Source: a virus
Strand: one strand, 5' to 3'
IMG/VR virus record: IMGVR_UViG_3300006735_006281
Span: 1-55,476 of that record
Length of the DNA: 55,476 nucleotides
Shown: one piece after another, positions 35,758 through 44,178 of the stretch
Layout of the letters: each line of letters starts with the position of its first letter
Numbering within the stretch: position 1 is the first letter of the stretch
Made by a program: the position numbers and the translations under genes
Notes under the pieces: generated by a model
The model's database searches: none
The model's input: the letters and a program-made list of their open reading frames with translations, nothing else
Told to the model about the DNA's origin: nothing

Positions 35758-35765
35758 TATTTATA
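35758..35765 (+). promoter_or_regulatory. Candidate late promoter element (TATTTATA)
   Basis: The extended sequence GATATTTATAGTATAAAAC ends its core 16 bases before the ATG of the 194-residue gene. It is nearly identical to the copy at 53255. Confidence 0.55.
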
Positions 35766-35781
35766 GTATAAAACAGATACT

Positions 35782-36366
35782 ATGAAAAAGAAAAACTTAG
35801 AGGAGTTGATAGATTCGACTGGAAGTATAATTTCAGGTGACTACACTATTAATCATGATTTTGGTAGTGACAAAACTTCTGATCAATACGAAAAACTTAC
35901 TAGACAAGGAGCTTCTAATTTTTATGGTTATCTTAGATGGTGGGGAGAAGATGATGAAAACAAACCGTATTCAAAACTAGCAGATAAACTACAACACAAT
36001 CCAAGAAAATTTTATGAAATTCTAAAAAAGAACAATAAACAAAGTTCTTTTGAGGATTATTTTGCTAAAGATAAGATGCAGGAATCTGAAGAACTAATGA
36101 AAGATATGTTGGAGGATATAGTTAAAAGTGGTCCATATAATGATATTATTCCTAATAATGAAGAAACTAATATAATGAGTTTATCAGAATATTCGGATGA
36201 GGACCCTATATTAGTTAAGTGGGTAATGTTAGTTAAAGAATTATGGAATGAAAGAGAAAACAATGAAAGGTTAATAATTTTTAATGATTTAATTAATGAT
36301 ATTGATTTTACTTCGGTTCCACAAAATATAAAAGATGAGTTAACAAGAATGATAAATGGCGAATAG
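35782..36366 (+). CDS. Hypothetical protein
   Basis: A 194-residue acidic protein (rich in Asp, Glu, Asn, Lys) that I do not recognise. It has a Trp/Gly region (YGYLRWWGEDDENKP), helix-forming stretches in the middle (KMQESEELMKDMLEDIVKSG) and an acidic-aromatic segment near the end. There is no membrane segment or known motif. It is the first gene of a five-gene run of small genes ahead of the neck gene and it overlaps the next one by 11 bases. With a late-type element before it, it is probably expressed late, as a virion or assembly protein. Confidence 0.6.
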   Translation: MKKKNLEELIDSTGSIISGDYTINHDFGSDKTSDQYEKLTRQGASNFYGYLRWWGEDDENKPYSKLADKLQHNPRKFYEILKKNNKQSSFEDYFAKDKMQESEELMKDMLEDIVKSGPYNDIIPNNEETNIMSLSEYSDEDPILVKWVMLVKELWNERENNERLIIFNDLINDIDFTSVPQNIKDELTRMINGE

Positions 36367-36832
36367 TGATCTTTATGGAAATAAATGGACTGTACCTAAT
36401 AATGTCATTAATTCATTAAACTCGGAATTAAAAAGAAATGATAAAAATATAAAGGGTTATAAAAGAGCTCAAAATATTGTTTCGGATAAAACTATGACTT
36501 ATTCTATGTTAAAAAGGATGAAAAATTTTTTTGATTCTTTTTCTGGAAATAAAACCGATAGAGAATATTTAATAGCGGGGGGTGAGTCAATGGAAAAGTG
36601 GGTAAACTCAACTCTAGAAAAATCTAGAGGAAGTGTTACCAGAGAAAAAAGGTCTAAGGCCGACGCTGGTATGAAAAATCAATTCAAAAAAACCCACACC
36701 AAAGACAGAGACAATAAAAATGTAACAAAAAGTAATGTGGCGAGAATAACTGGTAATTCTCGTGATATAATGAATAATAGGGCAATATATAAAGAAATGA
36801 CCACAATAATAAATAAATTAATTAAAGAATAG
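36356..36832 (+). CDS. Hypothetical basic protein
   Basis: A 158-residue protein with a high content of Lys and Asn. The N-terminus has WTVPNNVINSLNSELKR, the middle a cluster of basic residues (REKRSKADAGMKNQFKK) and the end an amphipathic helix (RAIYKEMTTIINKLIKE). It has no known family. The positive charge and position between other small virion-block genes could mean nucleic acid binding or scaffolding, which is only a guess. Coupled to the previous gene by an 11-base overlap. Confidence 0.55.
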   Translation: MANSDLYGNKWTVPNNVINSLNSELKRNDKNIKGYKRAQNIVSDKTMTYSMLKRMKNFFDSFSGNKTDREYLIAGGESMEKWVNSTLEKSRGSVTREKRSKADAGMKNQFKKTHTKDRDNKNVTKSNVARITGNSRDIMNNRAIYKEMTTIINKLIKE

Positions 36833-36836
36833 AATT

Positions 36837-37172
36837 ATGGCACAAACATTAGATGAAGTAGCAAACGCAAAAAGAGACGAAGCGTTCGCATTAAATCAAA
36901 GTAAATTTGGTTACGACGAAACAGTAGCTTATAGCTACAACCACCCAAATGCACAAGCAGATGGAGATGCGAAAGGTAGAGGAAACTCTAATTTTGCAGG
37001 TGGTGCGGTTGGTGGATATGCAGCACCTTCAGATGCACAAGTTGGTACAAGTATAGATGTAGAAAAAAGAGATGAGGCTATCTCATACAATGGAACATTA
37101 ACTGGAATGTCTCCTGAAACACCTTATACTGGTCCAGAATTATCTGAATATCCATATCAGTCTAACCCTTAA
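36837..37172 (+). CDS. Hypothetical protein with internal repeat
   Basis: A 111-residue protein rich in Ala, Gly, Asn and Tyr. A short element recurs: ANAKRDEAFALNQSK near residue 10 and VEKRDEAISYNGT near residue 75. The centre is glycine-rich (FAGGAVGGYAAPSDAQVG) and the end proline-rich (SPETPYTGPELSEYPY). It could be a virion or prohead component, since such low-complexity proteins are frequent in heads, but nothing proves it. The start is coupled to the preceding stop (TAGAATTATG junction). Confidence 0.5.
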   Translation: MAQTLDEVANAKRDEAFALNQSKFGYDETVAYSYNHPNAQADGDAKGRGNSNFAGGAVGGYAAPSDAQVGTSIDVEKRDEAISYNGTLTGMSPETPYTGPELSEYPYQSNP

Positions 37173-37184
37173 AACTAATAAATA

Positions 37185-37553
37185 ATGAAGTTAACTTCTG
37201 TATTTAAGGATATAATCTTAGAGGCGGTAAATAGAAATCAAATAATTTCCGCAATAAACAATCGTAATGTGTGTACAATATATTATGAGGGGGACACAAT
37301 TTCCAATCCTGGTTATAGAGAAATAGAACCTTACGTTTACGGATTATCAAAAAGAGAAAATCCGGTAGTTAGGGCGTATCAGTTAGAGGGTAAAACAGAT
37401 TCCCCAGAAAATATGCCTGGTTGGAGATTATTTAGAGTGGACAGAATGGTTGACTTTGTGAATAGTGGTGATATATTTAATGAAGCAAAACCTTTATATA
37501 ACCCTAGTGGAGATAAGGATATGACAAGAATATACGCACAAGCAAAATTTTAA
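37185..37553 (+). CDS. WYL-like domain protein
   Basis: A 122-residue protein built as a single WYL-type domain: ISAINNRNVCTIYYEG forms the first strand-helix, GYREIEPYVYGLSKR the second, VVRAYQLEGKT and GWRLFRVDRMVDF close it. In bacteria WYL domains sense ligands or nucleic acids in regulators and defence systems, usually fused to a DNA-binding domain; here there is only the small domain. The role in the phage is unknown. It lies in a run of small genes that are linked by very short junctions and probably share a transcript with the neck gene block. Assignment is by motif layout and moderate. Confidence 0.6.
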   Translation: MKLTSVFKDIILEAVNRNQIISAINNRNVCTIYYEGDTISNPGYREIEPYVYGLSKRENPVVRAYQLEGKTDSPENMPGWRLFRVDRMVDFVNSGDIFNEAKPLYNPSGDKDMTRIYAQAKF

Positions 37554-37555
37554 TT

Positions 37556-38143
37556 ATGGCAGAAGCACCAGTAGATATAAGACAATTAGCAGGAATTCTA
37601 AATAAATCTAAATCAGTATTAGATAAAGTAGAATCACAAATGGGCCCAAGTGGAAACGGAGGAGAGTATTCCCAAAGGGGTATTAATGAAAATAATGCAC
37701 CTTTACCATCAGGTATGATTGACTCTTCACAAATGTTAACAAGTTTACCTCCAGGAGCCGCTCCTAAAATGACAAGTGACCCAACACAACCTATAAGAAG
37801 AACTCTTAAAAACGCAAAAACAACTAGAATGCCAAAAGAGATAGTAGAGGCTATGATTAATAACACTGTGGCTGACCCAACTAATAACACCGCTGATTTA
37901 GATCCAGAATTAGTAAAAATGATTAATCCAAACTCTGGAAATAAAAAAGAAGTTATACAAGAAAGGGTTGAGCAACCTCAAATTAATACATCAAATACAC
38001 AAGAACTTAAAACTTTAATTAGAGAAGTTGTTGAAGAAATTATTGTTGAAAGGAAAGTTGATGAACAGGTACAAATACGTGTCGGTGATACTATCTTCAC
38101 GGGAAAAATAACAAAATCTAAATCTATAAACAAAAAATCTTAA
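37556..38143 (+). CDS. Hypothetical head/assembly protein with conserved C-terminal segment
   Basis: A 195-residue protein, mostly low complexity in the first two thirds (Asn, Pro, Ser, Thr), with a folded C-terminal piece: TQELKTLIREVVEEIIVERKV followed by VQIRVGDTIFTGKI. That last pattern recurs in T4-like phages of marine origin without an assigned function. Pro-rich and disordered N-terminal parts are typical of scaffold or assembly proteins. It is coupled to the WYL-type gene (two-base gap, TAATTATGG junction). Confidence 0.5.
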   Translation: MAEAPVDIRQLAGILNKSKSVLDKVESQMGPSGNGGEYSQRGINENNAPLPSGMIDSSQMLTSLPPGAAPKMTSDPTQPIRRTLKNAKTTRMPKEIVEAMINNTVADPTNNTADLDPELVKMINPNSGNKKEVIQERVEQPQINTSNTQELKTLIREVVEEIIVERKVDEQVQIRVGDTIFTGKITKSKSINKKS

Positions 38144-38145
38144 TT

Positions 38146-38223
38146 ATGGAAAATTCTTGTAAAGGAAAAAAAGGTGGATGTTTGGCAACTAGTGATACAG
38201 GTAGTACCGCTTCAGAAAAATAG
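38146..38223 (+). CDS. Tiny cysteine-containing protein (25 residues)
   Basis: An ATG two bases after the previous stop opens a frame of 25 codons: MENSCKGKKGGCLATSDTGS and a short end. It has two Cys and many Lys and Gly. The junction TAATTATGG is the same as at the start of the preceding gene, so re-initiation is plausible. Being so short it may not be a real gene; conservation of the two Cys in relatives would decide. Confidence 0.4.
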   Translation: MENSCKGKKGGCLATSDTGSTASEK

Positions 38224-38262
38224 AAAACCCTAACTTATACATCCGTTTTATTATATTCTTAA

Positions 38263-38270
38263 TATTTATA
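38263..38270 (+). promoter_or_regulatory. Candidate late promoter element (TATTTATA)
   Basis: The extended sequence TAATATTTATATAAAAAG has its core 18 bases before the ATG of the neck gene. It is in the 65-base gap after the small-gene run, so it can start a new transcript for the neck block. Confidence 0.5.
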
Positions 38271-38288
38271 TAAAAAGAATATACCACT

Positions 38289-39410
38289 ATGGCAACAAAT
38301 ATTACTCCGGATGATAGAACCGACTTATTTACTAAAACTAGACATAGATTAGGGGCTCCAGTTAGAAAAGTAGAAGTAACTAATGACCAATTGGACACAC
38401 TCCTCTCAATTGCAGTTGAAGACTATGTACAGTACCAATACGAGTGGTTAGTGGACAATCAATGGCCGTCATTAATTGGTTTAGATGTTAGTGAAACTGA
38501 TACCGCGATAAACTTAACAACAAGAGATTTCGATTACGAAACTCAATTTACATACGCTTACTCCAAAGCGGTAGGATTACAATCAAGAGGTCCTTGGGAA
38601 CTTAAAACTGATTTTGTCGAATTAGTATCCAATCAACAACAATACTTAATACCAGCAAATCGAGAACTTAATGAAGTTTTATGGTTTACACCACCTAGTT
38701 TGGACCAAGCGGTTATCGACCCATTTATGGGAATTGGTGGGGCTTTTGGTGCAGGATTTGGTGGAGAAGGTGGTTTGGCACAATTTGGTATGGGTTCTTA
38801 TTACGTAATGCCAGCTTTTGATGTGTTATTAAGACAGTCTGATAGAAATCTAAAAAATAGACTTATTAGAGGTGATTTAACTTATAAGGTTACTGCAGCT
38901 CCAAGTGGACAACGATATCTTTGGATCATGCCAGTTCCTGGGGGGTCTTATGATTATGGAAACACTTCATTATATAAAGGAAAAGTATGGTATAGATATT
39001 ATGAGATTGTACCAGAAAATGAGGAACAGGACAGGGAAGCTTGTTTACAAGCAAACACTGATGTAATTAAACTACCATCAGATGTTCCATTAGATTCAAT
39101 TGATTATTCGTCATTAAACTTACCTTCTAAGATTTGGGTTCGTAGATATCTTTTAGGGTTAGCAAAAGAAACCTTAGGACGTATTAGAGGTAAATTTTCA
39201 GGATCATTAGACGTACCAGGTGCAGAAGTTTCTATGGATTACCAATCTTTATTAGATGAAGGTAAGGATGAACAGTCTAAACTTATTGAGGAACTTGGGG
39301 AAAGATTAACAAGTATGAGTAACTTTGGACAAACGGAACAAAGAGCAAGTGAGGCTGAATCGATAAATAAATCTCTACAATACAGACCACTGGGTATGTA
39401 TGTAATATAG
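38289..39410 (+). CDS. gp13: Neck protein, gp13-like
   Basis: A 373-residue protein that resembles T4 gp13 (309 residues), which forms part of the neck between the portal and the tail. The opening RTDLFTKTRHRLGAPVRKVEV and VTNDQLDTLLSIAVEDY is the familiar start of gp13 relatives, and the end KIWVRRYLLGLAKETLGRIRGK, with VPGAEVSMDYQSLLDEG, is the conserved C-terminal helix-loop. The middle holds a long Gly/Phe-rich loop (GIGGAFGAGFGGEGG). It is followed by an S74-type fibre and then, after the minus-strand helicase, by gp14- and gp15-like genes, which fits the usual T4 order 13-14-15-18-19. Identification from pattern and order. Confidence 0.68.
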   Translation: MATNITPDDRTDLFTKTRHRLGAPVRKVEVTNDQLDTLLSIAVEDYVQYQYEWLVDNQWPSLIGLDVSETDTAINLTTRDFDYETQFTYAYSKAVGLQSRGPWELKTDFVELVSNQQQYLIPANRELNEVLWFTPPSLDQAVIDPFMGIGGAFGAGFGGEGGLAQFGMGSYYVMPAFDVLLRQSDRNLKNRLIRGDLTYKVTAAPSGQRYLWIMPVPGGSYDYGNTSLYKGKVWYRYYEIVPENEEQDREACLQANTDVIKLPSDVPLDSIDYSSLNLPSKIWVRRYLLGLAKETLGRIRGKFSGSLDVPGAEVSMDYQSLLDEGKDEQSKLIEELGERLTSMSNFGQTEQRASEAESINKSLQYRPLGMYVI

Positions 39411-39416
39411 TTTCTT

Positions 39417-40631
39417 ATGGCATTTACAACATTAGTTGATTATTCTAGACAGTTAAGACAATTCCAAGATACAAGTGCTGAGTTTTCTGGTAATACAAAA
39501 ATTTTAGGTACTCTTGAGTTGGGGGCTGTAATTACCGATGGGGACATTGTTGGTTATCCTTATTATTCTAAATTTTATATGAGTTCTAGTACTGTCACTA
39601 CAACTCCTTATATGAGATATAGTCCAGTTACAAGGGCTTGGGAATTTACAATGCCGTATCCTAATAACAGTAGTTCTGTTTACGAAGTTAATAGAATGAA
39701 ATTTAATCTTAACGATAATGGATTAAACGGTCAGTACGGAGTGTTTTCACAACAAACAGTTTTTAGGTATAAATCCAGTGATTGGACAAATATCGAAAAT
39801 GGGGGTTATCATAATCCAGCCACTGTTATGATTATAGGTAGTGGTACTACAAGTGCTAGTACCGCATTTACAGTTTCAAATTACGACGCATCTACCGGTA
39901 TTGGGATGACTGGTTTAACTATTGACGATGGAATGAATATTAGAATTGGTGATCGAAGACCATATGCTAATGTTGACTCAAACACATGTCAAGTTTTTCT
40001 AGGTCCAGGGGGAGTGTTAAATAACGTAGAACTTTTTGATACTTTGAAAATTGGTTCCGAAGGACTTGTTGGTACAACCGCTTCCTTAAGGCACTTAAAA
40101 ATGAACATTGATTATGAATACGATAGTTCTTGGGTTTATAATCTAAAACCGGCACAATTTGAGTTTAAGAAGTTTCCAGGAAATGTACAATATGGTCTTA
40201 TAGCGGAAGATGTTAACGACATTAATCCTAATTTCGCTAAATTTAATAGTGATGGTACATTAAGAGGGGTAAAAGATGAACTATTATCTTCTGTTATTCT
40301 TAAAGAATTAATTGAGTTAAGAAAAAAAGTTGATCCGGATTTCAGAAAAGATTATGAAGAAGATAAAGTAAAAGTGATATCAAGCGACTATGATATTATT
40401 CATGATGGTACAATAATTGCTCGTGGTGGTAATGAAATTAAATTAAATATTTCTGAGTCTTTATCAGGAATAGTTAGGATTAAATCTTTGGCGAATGTTA
40501 CAGTAAGTTCTAGTAGATTAATAGATGAAAAGTGGGAAGAAATGCAATTAGAAAACGGTAGTAGTATTAGTTTATTGTGTCATGAAGAATTTATTTACAT
40601 ACTTTCTTCAGACGGAGACAAGATTAAATAA
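39417..40631 (+). CDS. Fibre protein with S74-type intramolecular chaperone domain
   Basis: A 404-residue protein. Residues 1-210 are beta-rich with a Thr/Ser/Asn composition. Residues about 220-300 match the S74/intramolecular-chaperone domain: SLRHLKMNIDYEYDS, VYNLKPAQFEFK, YGLIAEDVNDI and the closing LKELIELRKKV. Such domains trimerise a fibre and are often cut off afterwards at the Ser-Lys start. Here an extra domain of about 100 residues follows the chaperone, which is unusual because the chaperone is normally C-terminal. The gene is next to the neck gene, so the fibre may belong to the neck (whiskers) or the tail. It ends eight bases inside the convergent helicase gene. Confidence 0.72.
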   Translation: MAFTTLVDYSRQLRQFQDTSAEFSGNTKILGTLELGAVITDGDIVGYPYYSKFYMSSSTVTTTPYMRYSPVTRAWEFTMPYPNNSSSVYEVNRMKFNLNDNGLNGQYGVFSQQTVFRYKSSDWTNIENGGYHNPATVMIIGSGTTSASTAFTVSNYDASTGIGMTGLTIDDGMNIRIGDRRPYANVDSNTCQVFLGPGGVLNNVELFDTLKIGSEGLVGTTASLRHLKMNIDYEYDSSWVYNLKPAQFEFKKFPGNVQYGLIAEDVNDINPNFAKFNSDGTLRGVKDELLSSVILKELIELRKKVDPDFRKDYEEDKVKVISSDYDIIHDGTIIARGGNEIKLNISESLSGIVRIKSLANVTVSSSRLIDEKWEEMQLENGSSISLLCHEEFIYILSSDGDKIK

Positions 40632-42399
40632 AACTTAACTGGTCAATTAAACTCTCCACAATATCATCTTGGGAGTACTCACCCATTATAGTGTCGATAT
40701 TTTTTTGTTTACTCTTAAGTGATTTATATATAATTTCTTCAACTGTCTTATCAAAAATAGGGTAGTAAACATTAACTTTTTTATTTTGTCCAATTCTATA
40801 AGCTCTGTCTTCGGCTTGAGAGTGAGATTTTGGTACCCAATCTAAACTATTCATTATAACTACTTCTCCTTCTGTTAGAGTAATACCAACACCAGCGGAC
40901 ATTATATTACCAATAAAAACTCTTACTTTGTTGTTTGTTTGAAATGACTCAACACTTTTTTCTTTTTCTTCTAATGACATAGAACCATTATGTCTAACAG
41001 CAACTTTTTTGAATTGGTCAAATATAATTTGTTGTTCATTGTTAAAATTTGTAAAAACTATTACTTTTTTACCTTGTTCGACTAAATCTTTTATAAATGG
41101 AATTGTGTGTCTTGTTTTCTCTTCTGCTAAAAACTTTCTAAGAGTTACTAATTTAGTCATGTGTTGTGCTAAATTGGCATGACCGTGTTTAAGAGACCAG
41201 GATTTGTATTCTCCCATTATTTCTTGATATCCTGAAGCGTTTTCGAGTTGGTGATATATTGGTGATACTATTTTTGGTGGTAAATCTATAATATCTTCTT
41301 TTTTTCTCCTAAGGATACAATCTTGAGTATATTCATGAAGTTCTTGTAAATTTGAGGCCCCTTTTGTGTCCCATATTAATCTTCCTCCCTGTCCTCTAAA
41401 TCTTTTAGCATCACAATACCTTTTAACAAAATGTACCCAATCCTGACTAATTGTAGTTCTACATATTTTTAATAAGTTATAAAAATCTATAGGTCGATTT
41501 GCAACTGGGGTACCAGTCAATAACCACACTTTTTTAATTTTTTTAACAAAATCCATAACAATTTTAGTTCTTTTAGATGTTGTGTTCTTAATAGCGTGAG
41601 CTTCATCAACTATAACAAGATCAAAATCAGAATTTGTAATTACACTTTTTGTTGTTTGTGACACCCCCTTATTTTTTGTAGGTAAAAAGTGAAAGTTTTT
41701 AAGAATATCAAAATTAATTATATTCCATTTTTTTGTTTCCCCCCATTTTTTTCCATTTATAATATTAATATCTTCTTCACTATCATAGTTACCAATTTCT
41801 TTTTTCCAATTTAACTTTAAGGAAGAGGGACATACCACTAATATTCTTTTTGCCCCACTTAATTTAGCACCTATTACTGCGGATGTAGTTTTACCTAATC
41901 CCATGTCATCAGATAATATAAACCTATCGTACTCTAATAATTTTATAATAGCTTCTCTTTGATGAACCATTGGTGGACGATGTGAATACTCCTTATAATC
42001 TATTACACCTACTTCATTTTTTACCCTTTCTTTAACAATGTGTTTTTTAGGTATCCATACCATAGTTGGGGAATTTTGGTTTTTACTAAATTTAGCCATT
42101 ACATGTAAGGTATCCTTCATATTTGATAGGATTTTAACTATGTTAAATTTTAATGGGGTTTTAACTAAAAGGTGTTCTTCTTGTAGTCTTGTGGCAAAGT
42201 AATTACTGACACATATCTCTTTATCCACCTCTACAGGAATTTTTCTATAGTTATGTTGGATATACTCAATTTGTTTTTGGGTAGGTTTAATACTACTTGA
42301 ATTCTTAAATCTGGCTTTAAGAGTTAGTAAATAGTCGTTCTTACCTTCGTAAGTCTTAACTAAAGATATGTAATCTTTTATACGGTTTGGATCCAGCAT
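40624..42399 (-). CDS. SNF2-family DNA helicase/translocase
   Basis: A 591-residue SF2 ATPase of the SNF2 group. Walker A is DDMGLGKTT near residue 165, the Walker B box is VIVDEAHAIKN, motif III is LLTGTPVAN, and the second RecA domain ends with EDRAYRIGQNKKVNVYYPIF, motif VI with its Arg finger. The short N-terminal part (VKILSNMKDTLHVMAKF) resembles the HARP-type annealing domain of SMARCAL1-like proteins, enzymes that reanneal DNA and move replication forks. Its role in the phage is probably recombination or fork repair, equivalent to T4 UvsW. It is the only minus-strand gene in this block and converges with the fibre gene by an eight-base overlap. Confidence 0.9.
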   Translation of the reverse strand: MLDPNRIKDYISLVKTYEGKNDYLLTLKARFKNSSSIKPTQKQIEYIQHNYRKIPVEVDKEICVSNYFATRLQEEHLLVKTPLKFNIVKILSNMKDTLHVMAKFSKNQNSPTMVWIPKKHIVKERVKNEVGVIDYKEYSHRPPMVHQREAIIKLLEYDRFILSDDMGLGKTTSAVIGAKLSGAKRILVVCPSSLKLNWKKEIGNYDSEEDINIINGKKWGETKKWNIINFDILKNFHFLPTKNKGVSQTTKSVITNSDFDLVIVDEAHAIKNTTSKRTKIVMDFVKKIKKVWLLTGTPVANRPIDFYNLLKICRTTISQDWVHFVKRYCDAKRFRGQGGRLIWDTKGASNLQELHEYTQDCILRRKKEDIIDLPPKIVSPIYHQLENASGYQEIMGEYKSWSLKHGHANLAQHMTKLVTLRKFLAEEKTRHTIPFIKDLVEQGKKVIVFTNFNNEQQIIFDQFKKVAVRHNGSMSLEEKEKSVESFQTNNKVRVFIGNIMSAGVGITLTEGEVVIMNSLDWVPKSHSQAEDRAYRIGQNKKVNVYYPIFDKTVEEIIYKSLKSKQKNIDTIMGEYSQDDIVESLIDQLSFI

Positions 42400-42511
42400 G
42401 CATTAATTATATTATATTGATCAATTAAATAATTATTAGTTATTAATAGTTATTAGTGGCGTGCTTAATGCTAAAGATTAATTATAACTAAGTCAAGAGT
42501 ATTTATAGTAT
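42400..42511. promoter_or_regulatory. Divergent intergenic region with repeats
   Basis: A 112-base AT-rich gap between the SNF2-like gene (minus) and the gp14-like gene (plus). It contains two direct copies of TAGTTATTA at 42437-42445 and 42447-42455, exactly ten bases apart (one helical turn), and a GCATTAA/TTAATGC inverted pair at 42400-42406 and 42465-42471. A TATTTATA element is at 42500-42507 on the + side. A repeat spaced by one turn may be an operator for a small dimeric regulator. Confidence 0.4.
42500..42507 (+). promoter_or_regulatory. Candidate late promoter element (TATTTATA)
   Basis: The extended sequence AGAGTATTTATAGTAT has its core four bases before the ATG of the gp14-like gene, another case where a real -10 box would give a leaderless message. 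Confidence 0.45.
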
Positions 42512-43045
42512 ATGGAAAATAAACAAAACCAGCAGACTAAAGTACCTATTACCAGATTAAATAAATTCTTTGATGATCAAGATTTTGATTTAGAAGTTGA
42601 TTTTGGTAGGGAATATATGGAGGGAGACCTTCATATGTCCGTTGTATTATTTAGTATAGACATTGAAGAAACAGATACTGATGATGTCTACAAAGAAGTT
42701 AATGCAGAGAATGTTAGATTTTTTCCACCTGTAGAATTATTAGTTAATTTAGAATTAGCGGTCGGTGAAAATGCAACTTATAACCCTAATGGGTCATTAA
42801 GATATAGAGATTTTGGTAATTTAACATTTAATGTATATGAAAAACAATTACAAGAAAAAGAAGTTGATATTAAATATGGTGATTATATTGGATATCGATA
42901 TACTGAAAGTGATATGAAGTTTTGGGTTGTTGTTAATGATGGTAAAATTAATGCGGACAATGAACATACTATATTTGGTTATAAAGGAGCGGTTAGAACA
43001 ATTGAATGTACTGTTGCCGACCCTAATGAATTTACAGCAATTTAA
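42512..43045 (+). CDS. gp14: Neck protein, gp14-like (putative)
   Basis: A 177-residue protein with patterns shared with proteins called gp14 in marine T4-like phages: FFDDQDFDLEVDFGREY, VRFFPPVELLVNLEL, SLRYRDFGNLTFNVY and DIKYGDYIGYRYTES. T4 gp14 (256 residues) joins the neck and the head-tail connector; this is shorter. The order here (gp13-like, fibre, helicase, this gene, gp15-like, sheath, tube) agrees with the T4 order 13-14-15-18-19. Identification is by recalled pattern and synteny, not by a strict alignment, so a related tail-completion protein cannot be excluded. Confidence 0.5.
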   Translation: MENKQNQQTKVPITRLNKFFDDQDFDLEVDFGREYMEGDLHMSVVLFSIDIEETDTDDVYKEVNAENVRFFPPVELLVNLELAVGENATYNPNGSLRYRDFGNLTFNVYEKQLQEKEVDIKYGDYIGYRYTESDMKFWVVVNDGKINADNEHTIFGYKGAVRTIECTVADPNEFTAI

Positions 43046-43047
43046 TA

Positions 43048-44178
43048 ATGGGAATACCTAAGAAATTTTTGAAAAACGTAAAACTAAAGGAACGAGCTCG
43101 TAATCACGAGAGGAGATTAGAATTATGGGAAGAAGGATGGAATGCTAGTGGTACTTTTGTACCTAAAGGTGTTTTATATGAAGATATGGATAGGGATTTT
43201 ATTAAATTCGTGGAAGAAGACCTAATTTTAACTTTAGATGGTAAAAGAGTTCCTGTATTTTTTTTAACAATACAAAGATGGGCTGAATTTGCAAGAACGT
43301 GGCAATTTACAGATAAGGATAGAAATGTACAAATTCCATTTGTTACGATAGTTAGACAACCAGACATACAATTTGGAACAAATCCAGTTACTCAATATAC
43401 AATACCACAAAAACAAAGATTTGACTATATGAAAGTTCCCAACTACGATGGTGACTCAGTAGGTGTTGATGTTTATAAAATTCCCCAACCTATAGCTGTT
43501 AATCTAACATATGAAGTTAGATTCTTTTCGTATAGAATGAGAGAGATAAACAAATTTAATAAAATTGTAATGCAAGCTTTCCAGTCAAGACAAAAATACA
43601 TTAATTGTAACGGACACTATTTTCCAATTATATTAGAAAGTATTGGAGATGAAAGTACAATAGATCAGTTTGAACAAAAAAGATTCTATGTCCAAAGTTT
43701 TGAAATGCAACTATTAGGTTATATTATGGATGAAGATGATTATGAAGTTACACCGGCTATTAAAAGAGTTGTTACTTTATTTGAAACAGAACCACAAGTA
43801 GTACCTAGTCTTAATGTAACAGACGGATTAGATTCTGGAAGAAATACAGAAGAATATGACATAACAATGTTTTGGGAAGTTGGTATGTCAGACAATTTCC
43901 CTGGTATAACCACACTATCAAATCCAGTTAAAGTAACAAGTAGTGCTTTACTTACCACAGCCACTCTTCAAAATGTCAGAGATTGTGAAACGATAAATAG
44001 TGATTGTAGTGCTCATAGTCCTAAAATTTACATTAGTACGGATAATGGGGTTAGTTTTATGGGTCAACCATTACCAATACAAGTATTACCAGATTATCTA
44101 CTTTATTTTAATGGATTAGTAATAGATGAAGAACAGGACGCTAGTGTAACTCTACGTGGTTACATAAATAAAATCTAA
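43048..44178 (+). CDS. gp15: Tail sheath stabiliser/completion protein, gp15-like (putative)
   Basis: A 376-residue protein starting with a basic N-terminal helix (KKFLKNVKLKERARNHERRL). The middle block VQIPFVTIVRQPD, then VNLTYEVRFFSYRMREINKFN and MQAFQSRQKYI, mirrors T4 gp15 (272 residues), which caps the tail and stabilises the contracted sheath: strand, inserted loop, then a strand-helix unit containing FxxRxxEIxKFN. The C-terminal 120 residues (after LLGYIMDEDDYEV) are extra, with a beta-rich domain. Two bases separate it from the gp14-like gene, and the ribbon-helix-helix gene converges on its end. Moderate call from pattern and gene order. Confidence 0.5.
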   Translation: MGIPKKFLKNVKLKERARNHERRLELWEEGWNASGTFVPKGVLYEDMDRDFIKFVEEDLILTLDGKRVPVFFLTIQRWAEFARTWQFTDKDRNVQIPFVTIVRQPDIQFGTNPVTQYTIPQKQRFDYMKVPNYDGDSVGVDVYKIPQPIAVNLTYEVRFFSYRMREINKFNKIVMQAFQSRQKYINCNGHYFPIILESIGDESTIDQFEQKRFYVQSFEMQLLGYIMDEDDYEVTPAIKRVVTLFETEPQVVPSLNVTDGLDSGRNTEEYDITMFWEVGMSDNFPGITTLSNPVKVTSSALLTTATLQNVRDCETINSDCSAHSPKIYISTDNGVSFMGQPLPIQVLPDYLLYFNGLVIDEEQDASVTLRGYINKI

